Assembly: GCA_019135895.1 (NCBI GenBank)
Contig: JAGVVH010000380.1
Span: forward strand, 1-39,332
DNA length: 39,332 nt
From: Bacteroidota bacterium
Lineage (GTDB): Bacteria; Bacteroidota; Bacteroidia; Bacteroidales; WCHB1-69
Direction: 5' to 3'
Below the pieces are notes generated by a model that saw nothing but the letters and a program-made list of their open reading frames with translations, searched no databases and had not been told where the DNA came from. The translations under genes and the position numbers were made by a program. This document shows positions 26,302 to 33,502 of the stretch, in pieces; the first letter of the stretch is position 1, and every line of letters starts with the position of its first letter.

Positions 26302-26714
26302 ATGGTAGAGAGATAATTAAACACTTTGAAGGTTGTAAACTTGAGGCTTATAGGTGCCCAGCCGGTGTATTAACCATTGGCTGGGGCCATACTAAAGATG
26401 TTAAGAGTGGAGATAAGATCACTCAAAGTATGGCAGATTTTCTATTTGAACAGGACTACAAAGAAGCTGAAAGACAAGTTCAAGAAGTTGTTACTGCACT
26501 ATTAACCGAACAACAATTAGGTGCGCTTACAAGTTTTGTATTTAATTTAGGTATCGGACAACTCAAGGTATCAACCCTACTAAAAAAATTGAACCAGAAC
26601 GATTACAAGGGTGCTGCTGAGGAATTTAGAAAGTGGATCTATTCTAAAGGAAAGATACTTCCTGGTTTAGTTAAACGTAGAGAAATGGAAAGGATGGTGT
26701 TTTTAGATGCCTAA
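26298..26714 (+). CDS. Endolysin, GH24 T4-type lysozyme
   Basis: 138 aa. HFEGCKLEAYRCPAGVLTIG followed by WGHT is the GH24 active-site region: Glu11 catalytic acid, Thr26, and Cys20 where T4 lysozyme has Asp20. Cys at this position is common in phage lysozymes. LTEQQLGALTSFVFNLGIGQ and the end GLVKRREMERMVFL are family-typical. There is no signal peptide or N-terminal SAR helix, so it needs a holin for access to peptidoglycan. It is translationally coupled to the giant protein gene by ATGA. Confidence 0.93.
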   Translation: MNGREIIKHFEGCKLEAYRCPAGVLTIGWGHTKDVKSGDKITQSMADFLFEQDYKEAERQVQEVVTALLTEQQLGALTSFVFNLGIGQLKVSTLLKKLNQNDYKGAAEEFRKWIYSKGKILPGLVKRREMERMVFLDA

Positions 26715-27729
26715 TCTACAAGCAAGTCCTAGAAATGAGATATTAGGATATCTAGCTGATTTATTACAATCTGGAAAATCAACAGCAAACCAATATGAAG
26801 TATTACCACAAGTGCCATTGATTGGTGGTACTGGTTTAGGTGATTTATTTATGGGTAAAGCACCTGAATTATTTGATGATATGTCCTATTATGGATTACA
26901 AGCAGCAATGCGTGGAAGCGGAATTAATACATTGGGTGCTAAACCTGCTGTAGCTGATGCTATACTACTTGGTATGGATTTAGTAGGATTAGGTAAAGGA
27001 TTAGGAAGTCTTAGTAAAAAATCTGCTACTGCTGTATATGATAAACTAATTAATGGTACTACATCTTTATCAAGAAGAGAGGCACTTAAAAAGATTGGTG
27101 GTATATCCGGAGGTGCTGCTGTTACCGGTGGAGGTGTAGGATTACTTCGTAAATTTGCTGATAAAGCGGCTGTAAATACTGCTCCTAAAGTTGCAAATAA
27201 TGTTATATCACATAAGAATTATAGATTTAATACTTTAGCAGATTATTTAGATAATGTTAAGATGAAAGCACAAGATGAAGCATTTATAGAACATGCAGAA
27301 AACGGTGGTCTTTGGGGTGAGGACGTTCAAGAACAGTCTATACGAAAATGGATAAATCACTTTTTAAAAAATGATGAAGCTAATTATACTAATGCTAAGG
27401 ATTTTGCGTCTGGATCACTAGAAAATCTACCTCCACCTCCAATGGAAGTTAAATATAATCCAGTTTCAAATCAATTTGAAAATATTGAGTATTTAGACGC
27501 ATTTTCTCCACAAGCTAAACAGGAAATGAACGAATTTAAATCTCAATTACGTCAAATAGATCGTGAAAGATTTCTTGGTGAGGAATCTATGATGAATCAT
27601 CCAGATGATATGACAGAGATTGCACATGGATTTGATACATATCAAAAACAACATTCTGCATTTGATACACAAAATCTTGATCCAATGGATTTTTATTTAA
27701 GTATTACAAGTAAGGATCTTCCATTTTAA
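26707..27729 (+). CDS. Hypothetical late protein
   Basis: 340 aa, overlapping the endolysin by 8 nt. Residues 5-65 hold hydrophobic Gly/Leu-rich helices (GYLADLLQSG, LIGGTGLGDLFMG), residues 85-105 another (ADAILLGMDLVGLGKGLGSL), followed by SRREALKKIGGISGGAAVTG and a charged, Asn/Asp/Glu-rich C-terminus. The composition is like internal virion or ejection proteins with membrane-active segments. The SRRxxxKK stretch resembles a twin-arginine signal but lies near residue 118, so export is unlikely. Not recognised. Confidence 0.65.
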   Translation: MPNLQASPRNEILGYLADLLQSGKSTANQYEVLPQVPLIGGTGLGDLFMGKAPELFDDMSYYGLQAAMRGSGINTLGAKPAVADAILLGMDLVGLGKGLGSLSKKSATAVYDKLINGTTSLSRREALKKIGGISGGAAVTGGGVGLLRKFADKAAVNTAPKVANNVISHKNYRFNTLADYLDNVKMKAQDEAFIEHAENGGLWGEDVQEQSIRKWINHFLKNDEANYTNAKDFASGSLENLPPPPMEVKYNPVSNQFENIEYLDAFSPQAKQEMNEFKSQLRQIDRERFLGEESMMNHPDDMTEIAHGFDTYQKQHSAFDTQNLDPMDFYLSITSKDLPF

Positions 27730-27737
27730 AGGAGAAA

Positions 27738-27782
27738 ATGATGGGTTGTGGTAAAAAAGGTAAAGGTAAAAAGAAGAAATAA
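27738..27782 (+). CDS. 14-residue Lys/Gly peptide
   Basis: AAAGGAG (27728-27734) precedes ATG at 27738; the frame encodes MMGCGKKGKGKKKK and stops at TAA 27780-27782, just before the terminator stem. A second ATG at 27741 gives the same peptide less one residue. Very basic peptides with a single Cys near the start occur near the ends of late operons in other podoviruses as far as I recall. A strong ribosome site and exact fit before the terminator favour translation. Function unknown: DNA neutralisation or membrane action are guesses. Confidence 0.5.
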   Translation: MMGCGKKGKGKKKK

Positions 27783-27819
27783 AAAAAGCCCGGTCTGGTT
27801 TGTTCCAGCCGGGCTTTTT
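27783..27819. terminator. Bidirectional rho-independent terminator between convergent operons
   Basis: AAAAAGCCCGG (27783-27793) pairs perfectly with CCGGGCTTTTT (27809-27819), extended by CTGG/CCAG around loop TTTGTT with one bulged T. The A-run on one side and T-run on the other give a U-tract for either direction. It ends both the rightward late transcript and the leftward transcript. Confidence 0.95.
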
Positions 27820-27825
27820 GTTTTA

Positions 27826-27945
27826 TTAAGTTATATTATTTAGTAAAAATACTTCCCAATCAATTTGCTGATTTAGGAATTCTTGAAATGCAATTTCCAT
27901 TTTTAGTTCATTATCAATCTCTTGAATTAAAAACTGTTCAAACAT
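27826..27945 (-). CDS. Small 39-aa hypothetical protein
   Basis: ATG at 27945 follows AAGGAG in the end of the preceding small gene; the frame encodes a protein starting MFEQFLIQEIDNELKMEIAF and ending in NNIT, stopping 6 nt before the terminator stem. It looks like one amphipathic acidic helix. The ribosome site, the one-base gap from the upstream gene and the exact fit against the terminator support a real last gene of the leftward operon. No family recognised. Confidence 0.6.
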   Translation of the reverse strand: MFEQFLIQEIDNELKMEIAFQEFLNQQIDWEVFLLNNIT

Positions 27946-27946
27946 A

Positions 27947-28105
27947 TTAACTCTCCTTCTTAGGATTTTCTATTGTTAATGAAAATGTATAGGATGGCAT
28001 ATCCGGATAATCCCATACAAATGCAACTGGTAGTTTTAGTTGTTCCAGTTCCAACTTTTCTACGATTTGTTCTAGCATTGTTTTTAATTGTGCTGCTTCA
28101 CTCAT
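27947..28105 (-). CDS. Small 52-aa hypothetical protein
   Basis: ATG at 28105-28103 overlaps the TGA stop of the ribonucleotide reductase gene (ATGA). The product begins MSEAAQLKTMLEQIVEKLEL, a helix, then a short beta segment (PVAFVWDYPDMPSYTFSLTI). Coupling to the reductase suggests co-production; a role in that enzyme's function is speculation. Too short for most gene callers. Confidence 0.6.
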   Translation of the reverse strand: MSEAAQLKTMLEQIVEKLELEQLKLPVAFVWDYPDMPSYTFSLTIENPKKES

Positions 28106-29784
28106 AATCCACATACTCCAGATGTACAGGCTCTATCTACATTCTCTTCATAGATAATACCCGAATGTTTAATTGCTTCATGATATGGAACTTCTGTTAA
28201 TGGCTGACCTCCTCTACTTCCATCTGGATAACATGTAAATCCTCTGAGCCTCGGAGCATATTTAGAAAGAACTTGTGCAAACGTACTAATCTGTCCCTCA
28301 TTGTTATCTTTTGATCCCCAAGTTGGGAGATTAATGGTAGAGGAGATTGACATGTCAACGTAATCTTGAATGTCCGCTTGGAATTTGATTCGTTTTTCAT
28401 AGTCATTTGCTAATCCATAAGCTGTTTCAATTTTTGTAGGATCAAGTCCATATTCTTTAATAAGTTGGTCCGCTGTCGAATCGACAACGTATTCGTACTT
28501 CCATTTAGTTCCATCAGTAAGGTAGCGTCGTTTATAAGCGACCGCAAATAGTGGCTCGATTCCAGTTGTGGTCCCCGCAAGGATGCCAATGCTTCCTGTA
28601 GGCGCAATCGCCCTGTAGGCCACTGGTTTTGAGATGTATAATCTTTCACAGTGTTCATTAGCGGATCTTTCAGATTCATCTTTATATACCTTTAACCATT
28701 GGTGGAGTTCTGGTGTAACTTCATAGCCATATCCTCGTTGTAGAAGCCAGGCATGGATTCCCATGAGTCCGAGACCCAAACGACGATTTTTTTCTCGTAT
28801 CTTATAGACTTTATTGTATGGAAGGTCCGCTCTGAGCGTTCCACATACGAGGAATTTACTGGCAAGATTGACAACTGCCGTGAACTCTTCCAAACTTTTG
28901 ATATTAGAGATATTGATTGAGCCAAGATTACATACGTCAGAGTCATCTTCAGATGTAACTTCCGTACAAGCATTTCTAAGTGTTTCATTTTGTTTATCAC
29001 CAAAATTAAAACTAAATCCAGGTTCTCCAGTCATCATTGCTTGTTTGCAATTGGCTAAGAAAGTTGGATCATTAGCTCTACTAATTATATTACTTTCTGA
29101 TGGAGTAACACCACTAATTTTATAATCTAAATTTAACCAATTATCATCATAGTTGATTGAAATATTAGTCATGTCTAGTGGCGCAGGGAAATTAAAGTCC
29201 TTTGACTTCAACTCCCTGATCTCTGAGGACCAGTTTTTCGCCGTAAGAAAAGCAGGAATATCCTCGTGTTGCCAATTGAGACTTGCGTAAATCGCGGATC
29301 GCCTGCTCCCACCTTGCATCACTCCTCGACCAACTTCGTTTATCATCTGCATCAGAGGAATTGGACCGCTGGACAATCCACCAGTACGACTCAGCGGCTT
29401 CCCTGATGGACGTAGAATAGAATAGTCTATCCCAATTCCACCCCCAGTCATTAGACAACTCACTGCTCTTTGTGTTAGATCTGCCCATTCTTCTCTAGTA
29501 TCATGTTCTGCTCTTAATAAAAAGCAATTGTTAAAATAACTATTTTTCTTACCTGCATACCATAAGTACCTTCCACCAGGAATAAACTTCATTTCCTTAA
29601 TATATTGTGTTAGTTGATCAATATCTTCTTTTGACATTATACGATGTGCTTTACCACCTCGTGTGCCACAAACATCATCAACTAATCTCTCAGCAAGAGC
29701 ATCCCATGTATCAGTAGGACCCTGAGCATATTTAAATTTAAATATATTCTCACTAAATGTATTTTTAAATCTATTTACTTGCAT
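28102..29784 (-). CDS. nrdJ: Class II (adenosylcobalamin-dependent) ribonucleotide reductase
   Basis: 560 aa. YFNNCFLLRAEHDTREEW holds redox Cys87; CLMTGGGIGIDYSILRPSGK and GLSSGPIPLMQMINEVGRGV are family hallmarks; NACTE at 271-275 matches the catalytic N-x-C-x-E triad (Asn271, Cys273, Glu275); CNLGSINI follows; APTGSIGILAGTTTGIEPLF is the phosphate-binding loop region; CTSGVC at the C-terminus (553, 558) supplies the electron-relay cysteines. These features, with no class I radical subunit or class III glycyl-radical motif nearby, indicate class II, which reduces ribonucleotides using B12 and a thioredoxin-like donor. Dependence on B12 means the host must make or import it. Confidence 0.9.
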   Translation of the reverse strand: MQVNRFKNTFSENIFKFKYAQGPTDTWDALAERLVDDVCGTRGGKAHRIMSKEDIDQLTQYIKEMKFIPGGRYLWYAGKKNSYFNNCFLLRAEHDTREEWADLTQRAVSCLMTGGGIGIDYSILRPSGKPLSRTGGLSSGPIPLMQMINEVGRGVMQGGSRRSAIYASLNWQHEDIPAFLTAKNWSSEIRELKSKDFNFPAPLDMTNISINYDDNWLNLDYKISGVTPSESNIISRANDPTFLANCKQAMMTGEPGFSFNFGDKQNETLRNACTEVTSEDDSDVCNLGSINISNIKSLEEFTAVVNLASKFLVCGTLRADLPYNKVYKIREKNRRLGLGLMGIHAWLLQRGYGYEVTPELHQWLKVYKDESERSANEHCERLYISKPVAYRAIAPTGSIGILAGTTTGIEPLFAVAYKRRYLTDGTKWKYEYVVDSTADQLIKEYGLDPTKIETAYGLANDYEKRIKFQADIQDYVDMSISSTINLPTWGSKDNNEGQISTFAQVLSKYAPRLRGFTCYPDGSRGGQPLTEVPYHEAIKHSGIIYEENVDRACTSGVCGL

Positions 29785-29929
29785 TATATTCTCTTATTTG
29801 TATATCGAAGTCTTTTTCTTTTATTTCATATAGTCGAATTTTTTTACACTTTCGATTTTTATGAGCTTCTTTTTTCTTATCATTTGGTAAATTATCAGAT
29901 TTACCTGTCCAAGGTCTCGATATTTTCAT
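29771..29929 (-). CDS. Small basic hypothetical protein
   Basis: 52 aa from ATG at 29929; the frame is open further upstream (another ATG at 29974), but that start lies deep inside the upstream gene. Begins MKISRPWTGKSDNLPNDKKK, strongly Lys-rich (EAHKNRKCKKIRLYEIKEKD). It overlaps the upstream gene by 29 nt and the reductase start by 14 nt. Possibly nucleic-acid binding by charge; no family recognised. Confidence 0.5.
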   Translation of the reverse strand: MKISRPWTGKSDNLPNDKKKEAHKNRKCKKIRLYEIKEKDFDIQIREYNASK

Positions 29930-30089
29930 CGTCTTCAAATAATTGTGATCTAATATACTCTTGTCGAAGTTCAATTATATCTTCAAATCTTTCGACAATT
30001 TCTTCAGAATGAATATCAAGAAGTTCTAATAGAAATGTTTCTTCACATTTAGATAGATTTTCTAGAATTTCAGAAAATGTAATAGACAT
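29901..30089 (-). CDS. Small acidic hypothetical protein
   Basis: 62 aa, starting MSITFSEILENLSKCEETFL; nearly all helix and very acidic (LLDIHSEEIVERFEDIIELR, LFEDDENIETLD). It directly follows the holin candidate (4-nt gap). Small acidic helical proteins of phages often bind and inhibit host proteins, but nothing here identifies a target. Confidence 0.55.
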   Translation of the reverse strand: MSITFSEILENLSKCEETFLLELLDIHSEEIVERFEDIIELRQEYIRSQLFEDDENIETLDR

Positions 30090-30092
30090 GTT

Positions 30093-30467
30093 TTACTTCT
30101 TAGCATTAACAAGAATTCTTTGACCAAATAGAAAACCAAAGGCGCAGTTTGCAGCTTCTAGTCCAACAGCTACTACTTTGGAATCCAACCCTGGAATATA
30201 AATAGCTGCAACTCCACCAAGAATGACCATACCAGCAGCCACGTAACGAGCAGAGGCGCGCAGATCAATAACCCACTGAGAAGGTGTTCCACCAGGAGTG
30301 TCCAGTTTTGCGATTGCTTCCAGTCTTTTAATTTCTTGATCATCAAGTTTAATTTGTTCATCTACTGTAGTGGCTTGTACGCCAGTCTTAGAAACTATTA
30401 ATTGTTTAACACCCTCAATCCCAACAGGGATTAAGGATGATAGTAATGTAGTTAGTAATACACTCAT
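30093..30467 (-). CDS. Putative holin (3-TM family)
   Basis: 124 aa. Hydrophobic segments lie near residues 2-20 (VLLTTLLSSLIPVGIEGV), 74-92 (RYVAAGMVILGGVAAIYI) and 96-117 (VAVGLEAANCAFGFLFGQRI), with a charged helix in the middle (LDDQEIKRLEAIAKL). WVIDLRASAR before the second segment resembles the 3TM holin family known from gene transfer agents. It would permeabilise the inner membrane to release the GH24 endolysin. It is in the leftward rather than the late rightward operon, so its timing must be set separately. Confidence 0.65.
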   Translation of the reverse strand: MSVLLTTLLSSLIPVGIEGVKQLIVSKTGVQATTVDEQIKLDDQEIKRLEAIAKLDTPGGTPSQWVIDLRASARYVAAGMVILGGVAAIYIPGLDSKVVAVGLEAANCAFGFLFGQRILVNAKK

Positions 30468-30469
30468 TA

Positions 30470-30643
30470 TTAACTTTCCTCTTTAACTTCTGTTTTTGGA
30501 AATCCCATATTTTGTGAATTTAGATTTCCATCATATTGTATAGGATTATTTAGACCATAAAAATAATTAAAAGGCCGTCCACAACATGGACAGTAATTTC
30601 CAAAATAATTAGGATTTGGATACCAATTTGGATTAATATACAT
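30470..30643 (-). CDS. Small Cys/aromatic-rich protein with CPCCG motif
   Basis: 57 aa from ATG at 30643, one base after the stop of the upstream gene (TAATATG); a longer reading would overlap that gene. Asn/Tyr/Pro-rich start (MYINPNWYPNPNYFG), then NYCPCCGRPFNYFYG, a half zinc-ribbon motif, and a charged tail (KTEVKEES). It could dimerise around zinc. Two bases separate it from the holin candidate. Not recognised. Confidence 0.5.
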   Translation of the reverse strand: MYINPNWYPNPNYFGNYCPCCGRPFNYFYGLNNPIQYDGNLNSQNMGFPKTEVKEES

Positions 30644-30644
30644 A

Positions 30645-30974
30645 TTAACTTTCAGAATGCTCTGATACACAATGTTGGAAGTATGTTTGAGAAGCATACT
30701 CTGCAGTTACATCAGGGTTAAAATAGACAATATCAATAATACGACTAAGTTCTGGAAATTCATCCATATTAAATTTAGAGTTCTTCTTTTCATTAATCAT
30801 TATCTTAACTTGATCTTTTAGTTGTAATCTATCTACATTCGCATTACGATCTTGAGCAACTTGATAAACATATCTTGCGTAGTTACTACAATAGTCAGTA
30901 ACATTATCAGGAGTCATTGCAAAACTGGTTGAAACACATAATGAGGTTAGTAAAGCCATTAAAATCTTTTTCAT
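30645..30974 (-). CDS. Small secreted periplasmic protein
   Basis: 109 aa. MKKILMALLTSLCVSTSFA is a clear Sec signal peptide (basic n-region, hydrophobic core, small residues at -3/-1), cleaved before MTPD. The mature part (about 90 aa) is helical and charged with two cysteines (DYCSNYARYVYQVA; YFQHCVSEHSES) that could form a disulfide. A periplasmic phage product next to a holin candidate could regulate lysis, as T4 RI does, or block superinfection; both are inference. Start ATG immediately follows the ThyX stop. Confidence 0.7.
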   Translation of the reverse strand: MKKILMALLTSLCVSTSFAMTPDNVTDYCSNYARYVYQVAQDRNANVDRLQLKDQVKIMINEKKNSKFNMDEFPELSRIIDIVYFNPDVTAEYASQTYFQHCVSEHSES

Positions 30975-31553
30975 TTATAAAATTTCCTTAAAAATATTTG
31001 GACATTCTTTAGCTAGAATGTTATTAATTTGAGTTGCCACATCGCGGATTTCCCATTGAGCGTGTTTATCTGCTCGTAGTTTAATGAAATCCATCCATGC
31101 TTGTAAATTACCACATACAACTAATTCAGTATGTGTCCCTTCAGTTAGGATAAACCTAGCATCCTCTTTTCGTATACCCTTTTCCATTGCTTTTTTATAT
31201 AAGGATAAAGAACTTTGCAGAAGTGAAATCCACTCTCCTCGAATTTCATCGGGAATTGAATCGGGAATTGTTGTTGTTGTTTCTTTTTCATTACAATACC
31301 TTTGTGATCTTTGTAAAAAATCTAGATGTTTACTCCGTACAAATTGATGGCTACAAACACGACTGATACCACTAACGTGAAAAGTTGCATGTGCAAATCT
31401 AAGAGTTGCTAAATGTCCATCTTGGGCACACTTGGCAGCACGTTTGATACATGCCTCAGTAATGCCTGATGAATTATAACAGATACCTGCCATCCTCCCA
31501 ATGAATTCTTCTGCATTTGGCGTGATGAATTCAAGTTTAATATTAGCGGGCAT
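30975..31553 (-). CDS. thyX: Flavin-dependent thymidylate synthase ThyX
   Basis: 192 aa from ATG at 31553 (AGGA 7 nt upstream); a TTG 9 codons earlier is in frame. HATFHVSGISRVCSHQFVRS, then KHLDFLQRSQRY, is the ThyX region. The usual signature R-H-R-x-x-S-x-x-x-x-S-x-R reads R73-S-K-H-L-D-F-L-Q-R-S-Q-R: the last Ser and both outer Arg are kept, but His, middle Arg and first Ser are changed. GNLQAWMDFIKLRADKHAQW followed by EIR matches the C-terminal substrate-binding Arg region. It methylates dUMP to dTMP with FAD and methylene-folate. Overlaps the MazG-like gene by 11 nt. Confidence 0.9.
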   Translation of the reverse strand: MPANIKLEFITPNAEEFIGRMAGICYNSSGITEACIKRAAKCAQDGHLATLRFAHATFHVSGISRVCSHQFVRSKHLDFLQRSQRYCNEKETTTTIPDSIPDEIRGEWISLLQSSLSLYKKAMEKGIRKEDARFILTEGTHTELVVCGNLQAWMDFIKLRADKHAQWEIRDVATQINNILAKECPNIFKEIL

Positions 31554-31869
31554 CTCCAGATCCTGATATAGTTCCAGCAACTAGTCTTCTTGTTAATTTA
31601 CCATAATTTAAATCTGCTAGATCTTCCATTGTCATTCCTAAAGAATCTGCTAGTCGTGCTATATACCACAGAACATCACTAAGTTCTGACATAATAGCAC
31701 CAGGATCGTATGTACCATCTCTAAGAATCTTTTTTACCTTACCAGCAACCTCTCCGGCCTCGCTAGTAAGACCTAAAGCTAGATAACTTAATTCAAGATT
31801 TGATCCAGTACCTGCTTCTGGATAGATAGCAGTTGATAAAGTCCATTCTTGATAATCATTTATATCCAT
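31543..31869 (-). CDS. MazG-like nucleotide pyrophosphohydrolase
   Basis: 108 aa from ATG at 31869; a TTG at 31896 is in frame but lacks a better site. LELSYLALGLTSEAGEVAGK followed by ELSDVLWYIARLADSLG shows the all-alpha NTP pyrophosphatase metal-binding pattern ExxE...ExxD (SEAGEV; SELSDV). These enzymes hydrolyse (d)NTPs to monophosphates, cleaning the pool or lowering ppGpp-related signals. Together with NrdJ and ThyX it suggests control over dNTP supply, including provision of dUMP-type substrates. Overlaps both neighbours slightly. Confidence 0.85.
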   Translation of the reverse strand: MDINDYQEWTLSTAIYPEAGTGSNLELSYLALGLTSEAGEVAGKVKKILRDGTYDPGAIMSELSDVLWYIARLADSLGMTMEDLADLNYGKLTRRLVAGTISGSGDAR

Positions 31870-32059
31870 TTGATTGTTCCATTTCTTCAAATGCAATTAA
31901 GGCATTTAAATAATCTCTAGCTTTGTAAAGATCATTAATTCCGCCTTTAGCTTTCCACCTTGCTACATATTTGCAAATGTTTCCTTCTGCAAATCCTACA
32001 TTATGACTAATTAAATAATCCATTAATATAGTATCTTTATAGTGAGAAGGACTAATCAT
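31856..32059 (-). CDS. DUF3310-like small protein
   Basis: 67 aa, AAGGA 5 nt before ATG 32059. SPSHYK, then HNVGFAEGNICKYVARWKAK and GGINDLYKARDYLNALI, is the DUF3310 pattern (HYK ... F--GN--KY--R---KGG--DL-KA--YL). The family is widespread in phages next to nucleotide metabolism genes; a nucleotide-related role has been suggested but I know no proven activity. Overlaps the metallophosphoesterase end by 8 nt and the MazG-like start by 14 nt. Confidence 0.85.
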   Translation of the reverse strand: MISPSHYKDTILMDYLISHNVGFAEGNICKYVARWKAKGGINDLYKARDYLNALIAFEEMEQSNGYK

Positions 32060-32810
32060 ATCTTTCCTTTAAATAGTCTAATGAAACAAAGCACTCATCA
32101 AAACAACCATTATTAACTCTATGTGCTAACAAAATACCACGAAAATGATTATTACTTTGATGATCTAGATATGTTTCATTGTGTTCATAACAAGAGCCAG
32201 CAATAATACAAGTAATGGTACTACCATCTGGCCGTTTCCCATACGCAACCTGCTTTCCTTGTTGATGACCTGCGATACAAGACATATGAAGCTTACTAAC
32301 CATAGAGGTAGCAGTAGTAGATGGCCTGCCCATAACGCCGGTTGGGAAATAATGGCAGTAAGCAATACCATCAATGAACACAGGTTTAAGAAAACTATGA
32401 ACTTCCCAATCTTCGTAAGGTAAATCTTCATATTTAATTAATCCTTCCAATTTCGGATCAGAATTGACCGCCCGTTCGATCCGTTCTTCATGATTGCCAA
32501 GACATAAGACGAGTCTAGGCTTATATTGCTTCTCTTTATTTTTCTTAGCACGGATGTTGAATTCACGCATGGGACCAAGCAGTTTATCCATCGCCTCTTT
32601 GGCCGCTGCAATGTCCTTAACATATCTTTTACCCTCGAACGATTTTTTCCCCACATCATAGCTACTTAAACTTTCCATATCTGCAAAGTCACCTAGATGT
32701 ACAACAACATCTGGTTTCTTATCAATTATATATTGTCCTATTCTTCTTAAATATGAGAAATCTAATCCATGTTTTACTTGCGTGTCTGGAATTATTAGGT
32801 GTTTAGTCAT
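32052..32810 (-). CDS. Calcineurin-like metallophosphoesterase
   Basis: 252 aa from ATG at 32810 with TAGGAG upstream; an in-frame TTG at 32837 lies over the preceding gene. Metal-site motifs in order: LIIPDTQ (usual D-x-H, here D-T-Q), VVVHLGDFADM (GD), LVLCLGNHEERIER (GNHE), and CIAGHQQGKQVAYG (GHxQ in place of GHxH). HYFPTG supplies another His. The spacing matches dinuclear phosphoesterases; changes at first and last motifs are seen in phage members. Substrate unknown: phosphodiester DNA ends, cyclic nucleotides or proteins are all possible. The upstream neighbour is a second enzyme of the same superfamily. Confidence 0.85.
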   Translation of the reverse strand: MTKHLIIPDTQVKHGLDFSYLRRIGQYIIDKKPDVVVHLGDFADMESLSSYDVGKKSFEGKRYVKDIAAAKEAMDKLLGPMREFNIRAKKNKEKQYKPRLVLCLGNHEERIERAVNSDPKLEGLIKYEDLPYEDWEVHSFLKPVFIDGIAYCHYFPTGVMGRPSTTATSMVSKLHMSCIAGHQQGKQVAYGKRPDGSTITCIIAGSCYEHNETYLDHQSNNHFRGILLAHRVNNGCFDECFVSLDYLKERYD

Positions 32811-33315
32811 TTTTATATATACTCCTAATATATTCAAAATCTACTGGTGTATAGTTATGTTGTTCTACAGATACACAATAATATCTTTTATCAGGAACAG
32901 ATAATTCATGTAAATGTCCATGAATATTTGCTTTCCATCTACTTAAACTCATATCATGAATTGGAATATGACTTAAAATAAATTTGTCTAATATATGATA
33001 TGCTCTTACATCTTTAAAATATTGTGCATACTGAGACAATTTAAAGTTATCATGATTACCTTTTATCAAAACCTTAATACCATTTAATTGTTCTAAAATT
33101 TTTGATAGAGACGAAAAGTTTCTAAATCCTATATCACCAAGATGATACACTTTATCATTTTTACTAACTACAGAATTCCAATTTTGAATTAAAATTTCAT
33201 CATGATGGTTAATGTTATTAAATCCTTCTCTTAGTAAACCAGTTTTTAAATGGCTTTTAAATGTAAGAATATTTGAATGACCAAAATGAGTATCAGCAAT
33301 TAAAAATGTTTTCAT
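32803..33315 (-). CDS. Second calcineurin-like metallophosphoesterase
   Basis: 170 aa with canonical motifs: FLIADTHFGH (D-x-H), KVYHLGDIGF (GD), VLIKGNHDNF (GNHD), FILSHIPIHD (H) and ANIHGHLHEL (GHxH). This short type, with DTHFGH and HGHLH, is common in bacteria and phages as a predicted phosphoesterase. All metal ligands are present, unlike the variant downstream neighbour, with which it overlaps by 8 nt. The two do not look like recent duplicates: lengths and motif surroundings differ. Substrate unknown. Confidence 0.9.
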   Translation of the reverse strand: MKTFLIADTHFGHSNILTFKSHLKTGLLREGFNNINHHDEILIQNWNSVVSKNDKVYHLGDIGFRNFSSLSKILEQLNGIKVLIKGNHDNFKLSQYAQYFKDVRAYHILDKFILSHIPIHDMSLSRWKANIHGHLHELSVPDKRYYCVSVEQHNYTPVDFEYIRSIYKND

Positions 33316-33316
33316 T

Positions 33317-33502
33317 TTACATAATTCTATCTGGAGATTCCATTAAATTGCAATATGTTTTTGGAGTTAGTCTATAAAAAGGAAACATACTATTATCAAT
33401 TAAATATCGCAAAGCTAATTGTTCTATGAATATTGTATCTTCTTTAGAAGGATTCATATATACTGTATAATTTCCATCTTCAAAATCTAGGTCATGTTTC
33501 AT
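33317..33502 (-). CDS. Small hypothetical protein
   Basis: 61 aa. ATG at 33502 overlaps the TGA of the upstream endonuclease (ATGA). Begins MKHDLDFEDGNYTVYMNPSK; soluble and acidic at the start, followed by a helix (DTIFIEQLALRYLIDN). No recognised family; coupling to the resolvase gene is the only clue. Confidence 0.55.
   Translation of the reverse strand: MKHDLDFEDGNYTVYMNPSKEDTIFIEQLALRYLIDNSMFPFYRLTPKTYCNLMESPDRIM

Noticed and set aside
26298-26400. Endolysin inactive because Asp20 is Cys
   Set aside because: Cys at this position is common in phage GH24 enzymes and the catalytic Glu11 and Thr26 are present.
27050-27130. Twin-arginine signal (SRREALKK) in the 340-aa protein
   Set aside because: It lies near residue 118 of the protein, not at the N-terminus, so export by this route is unlikely.
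29192-29488. Open frames antisense or out of frame to RNR, metallophosphoesterase, terminase and portal genes
   Set aside because: They lie wholly inside genes with strong family motifs, have no ribosome sites and encode no recognisable domains.
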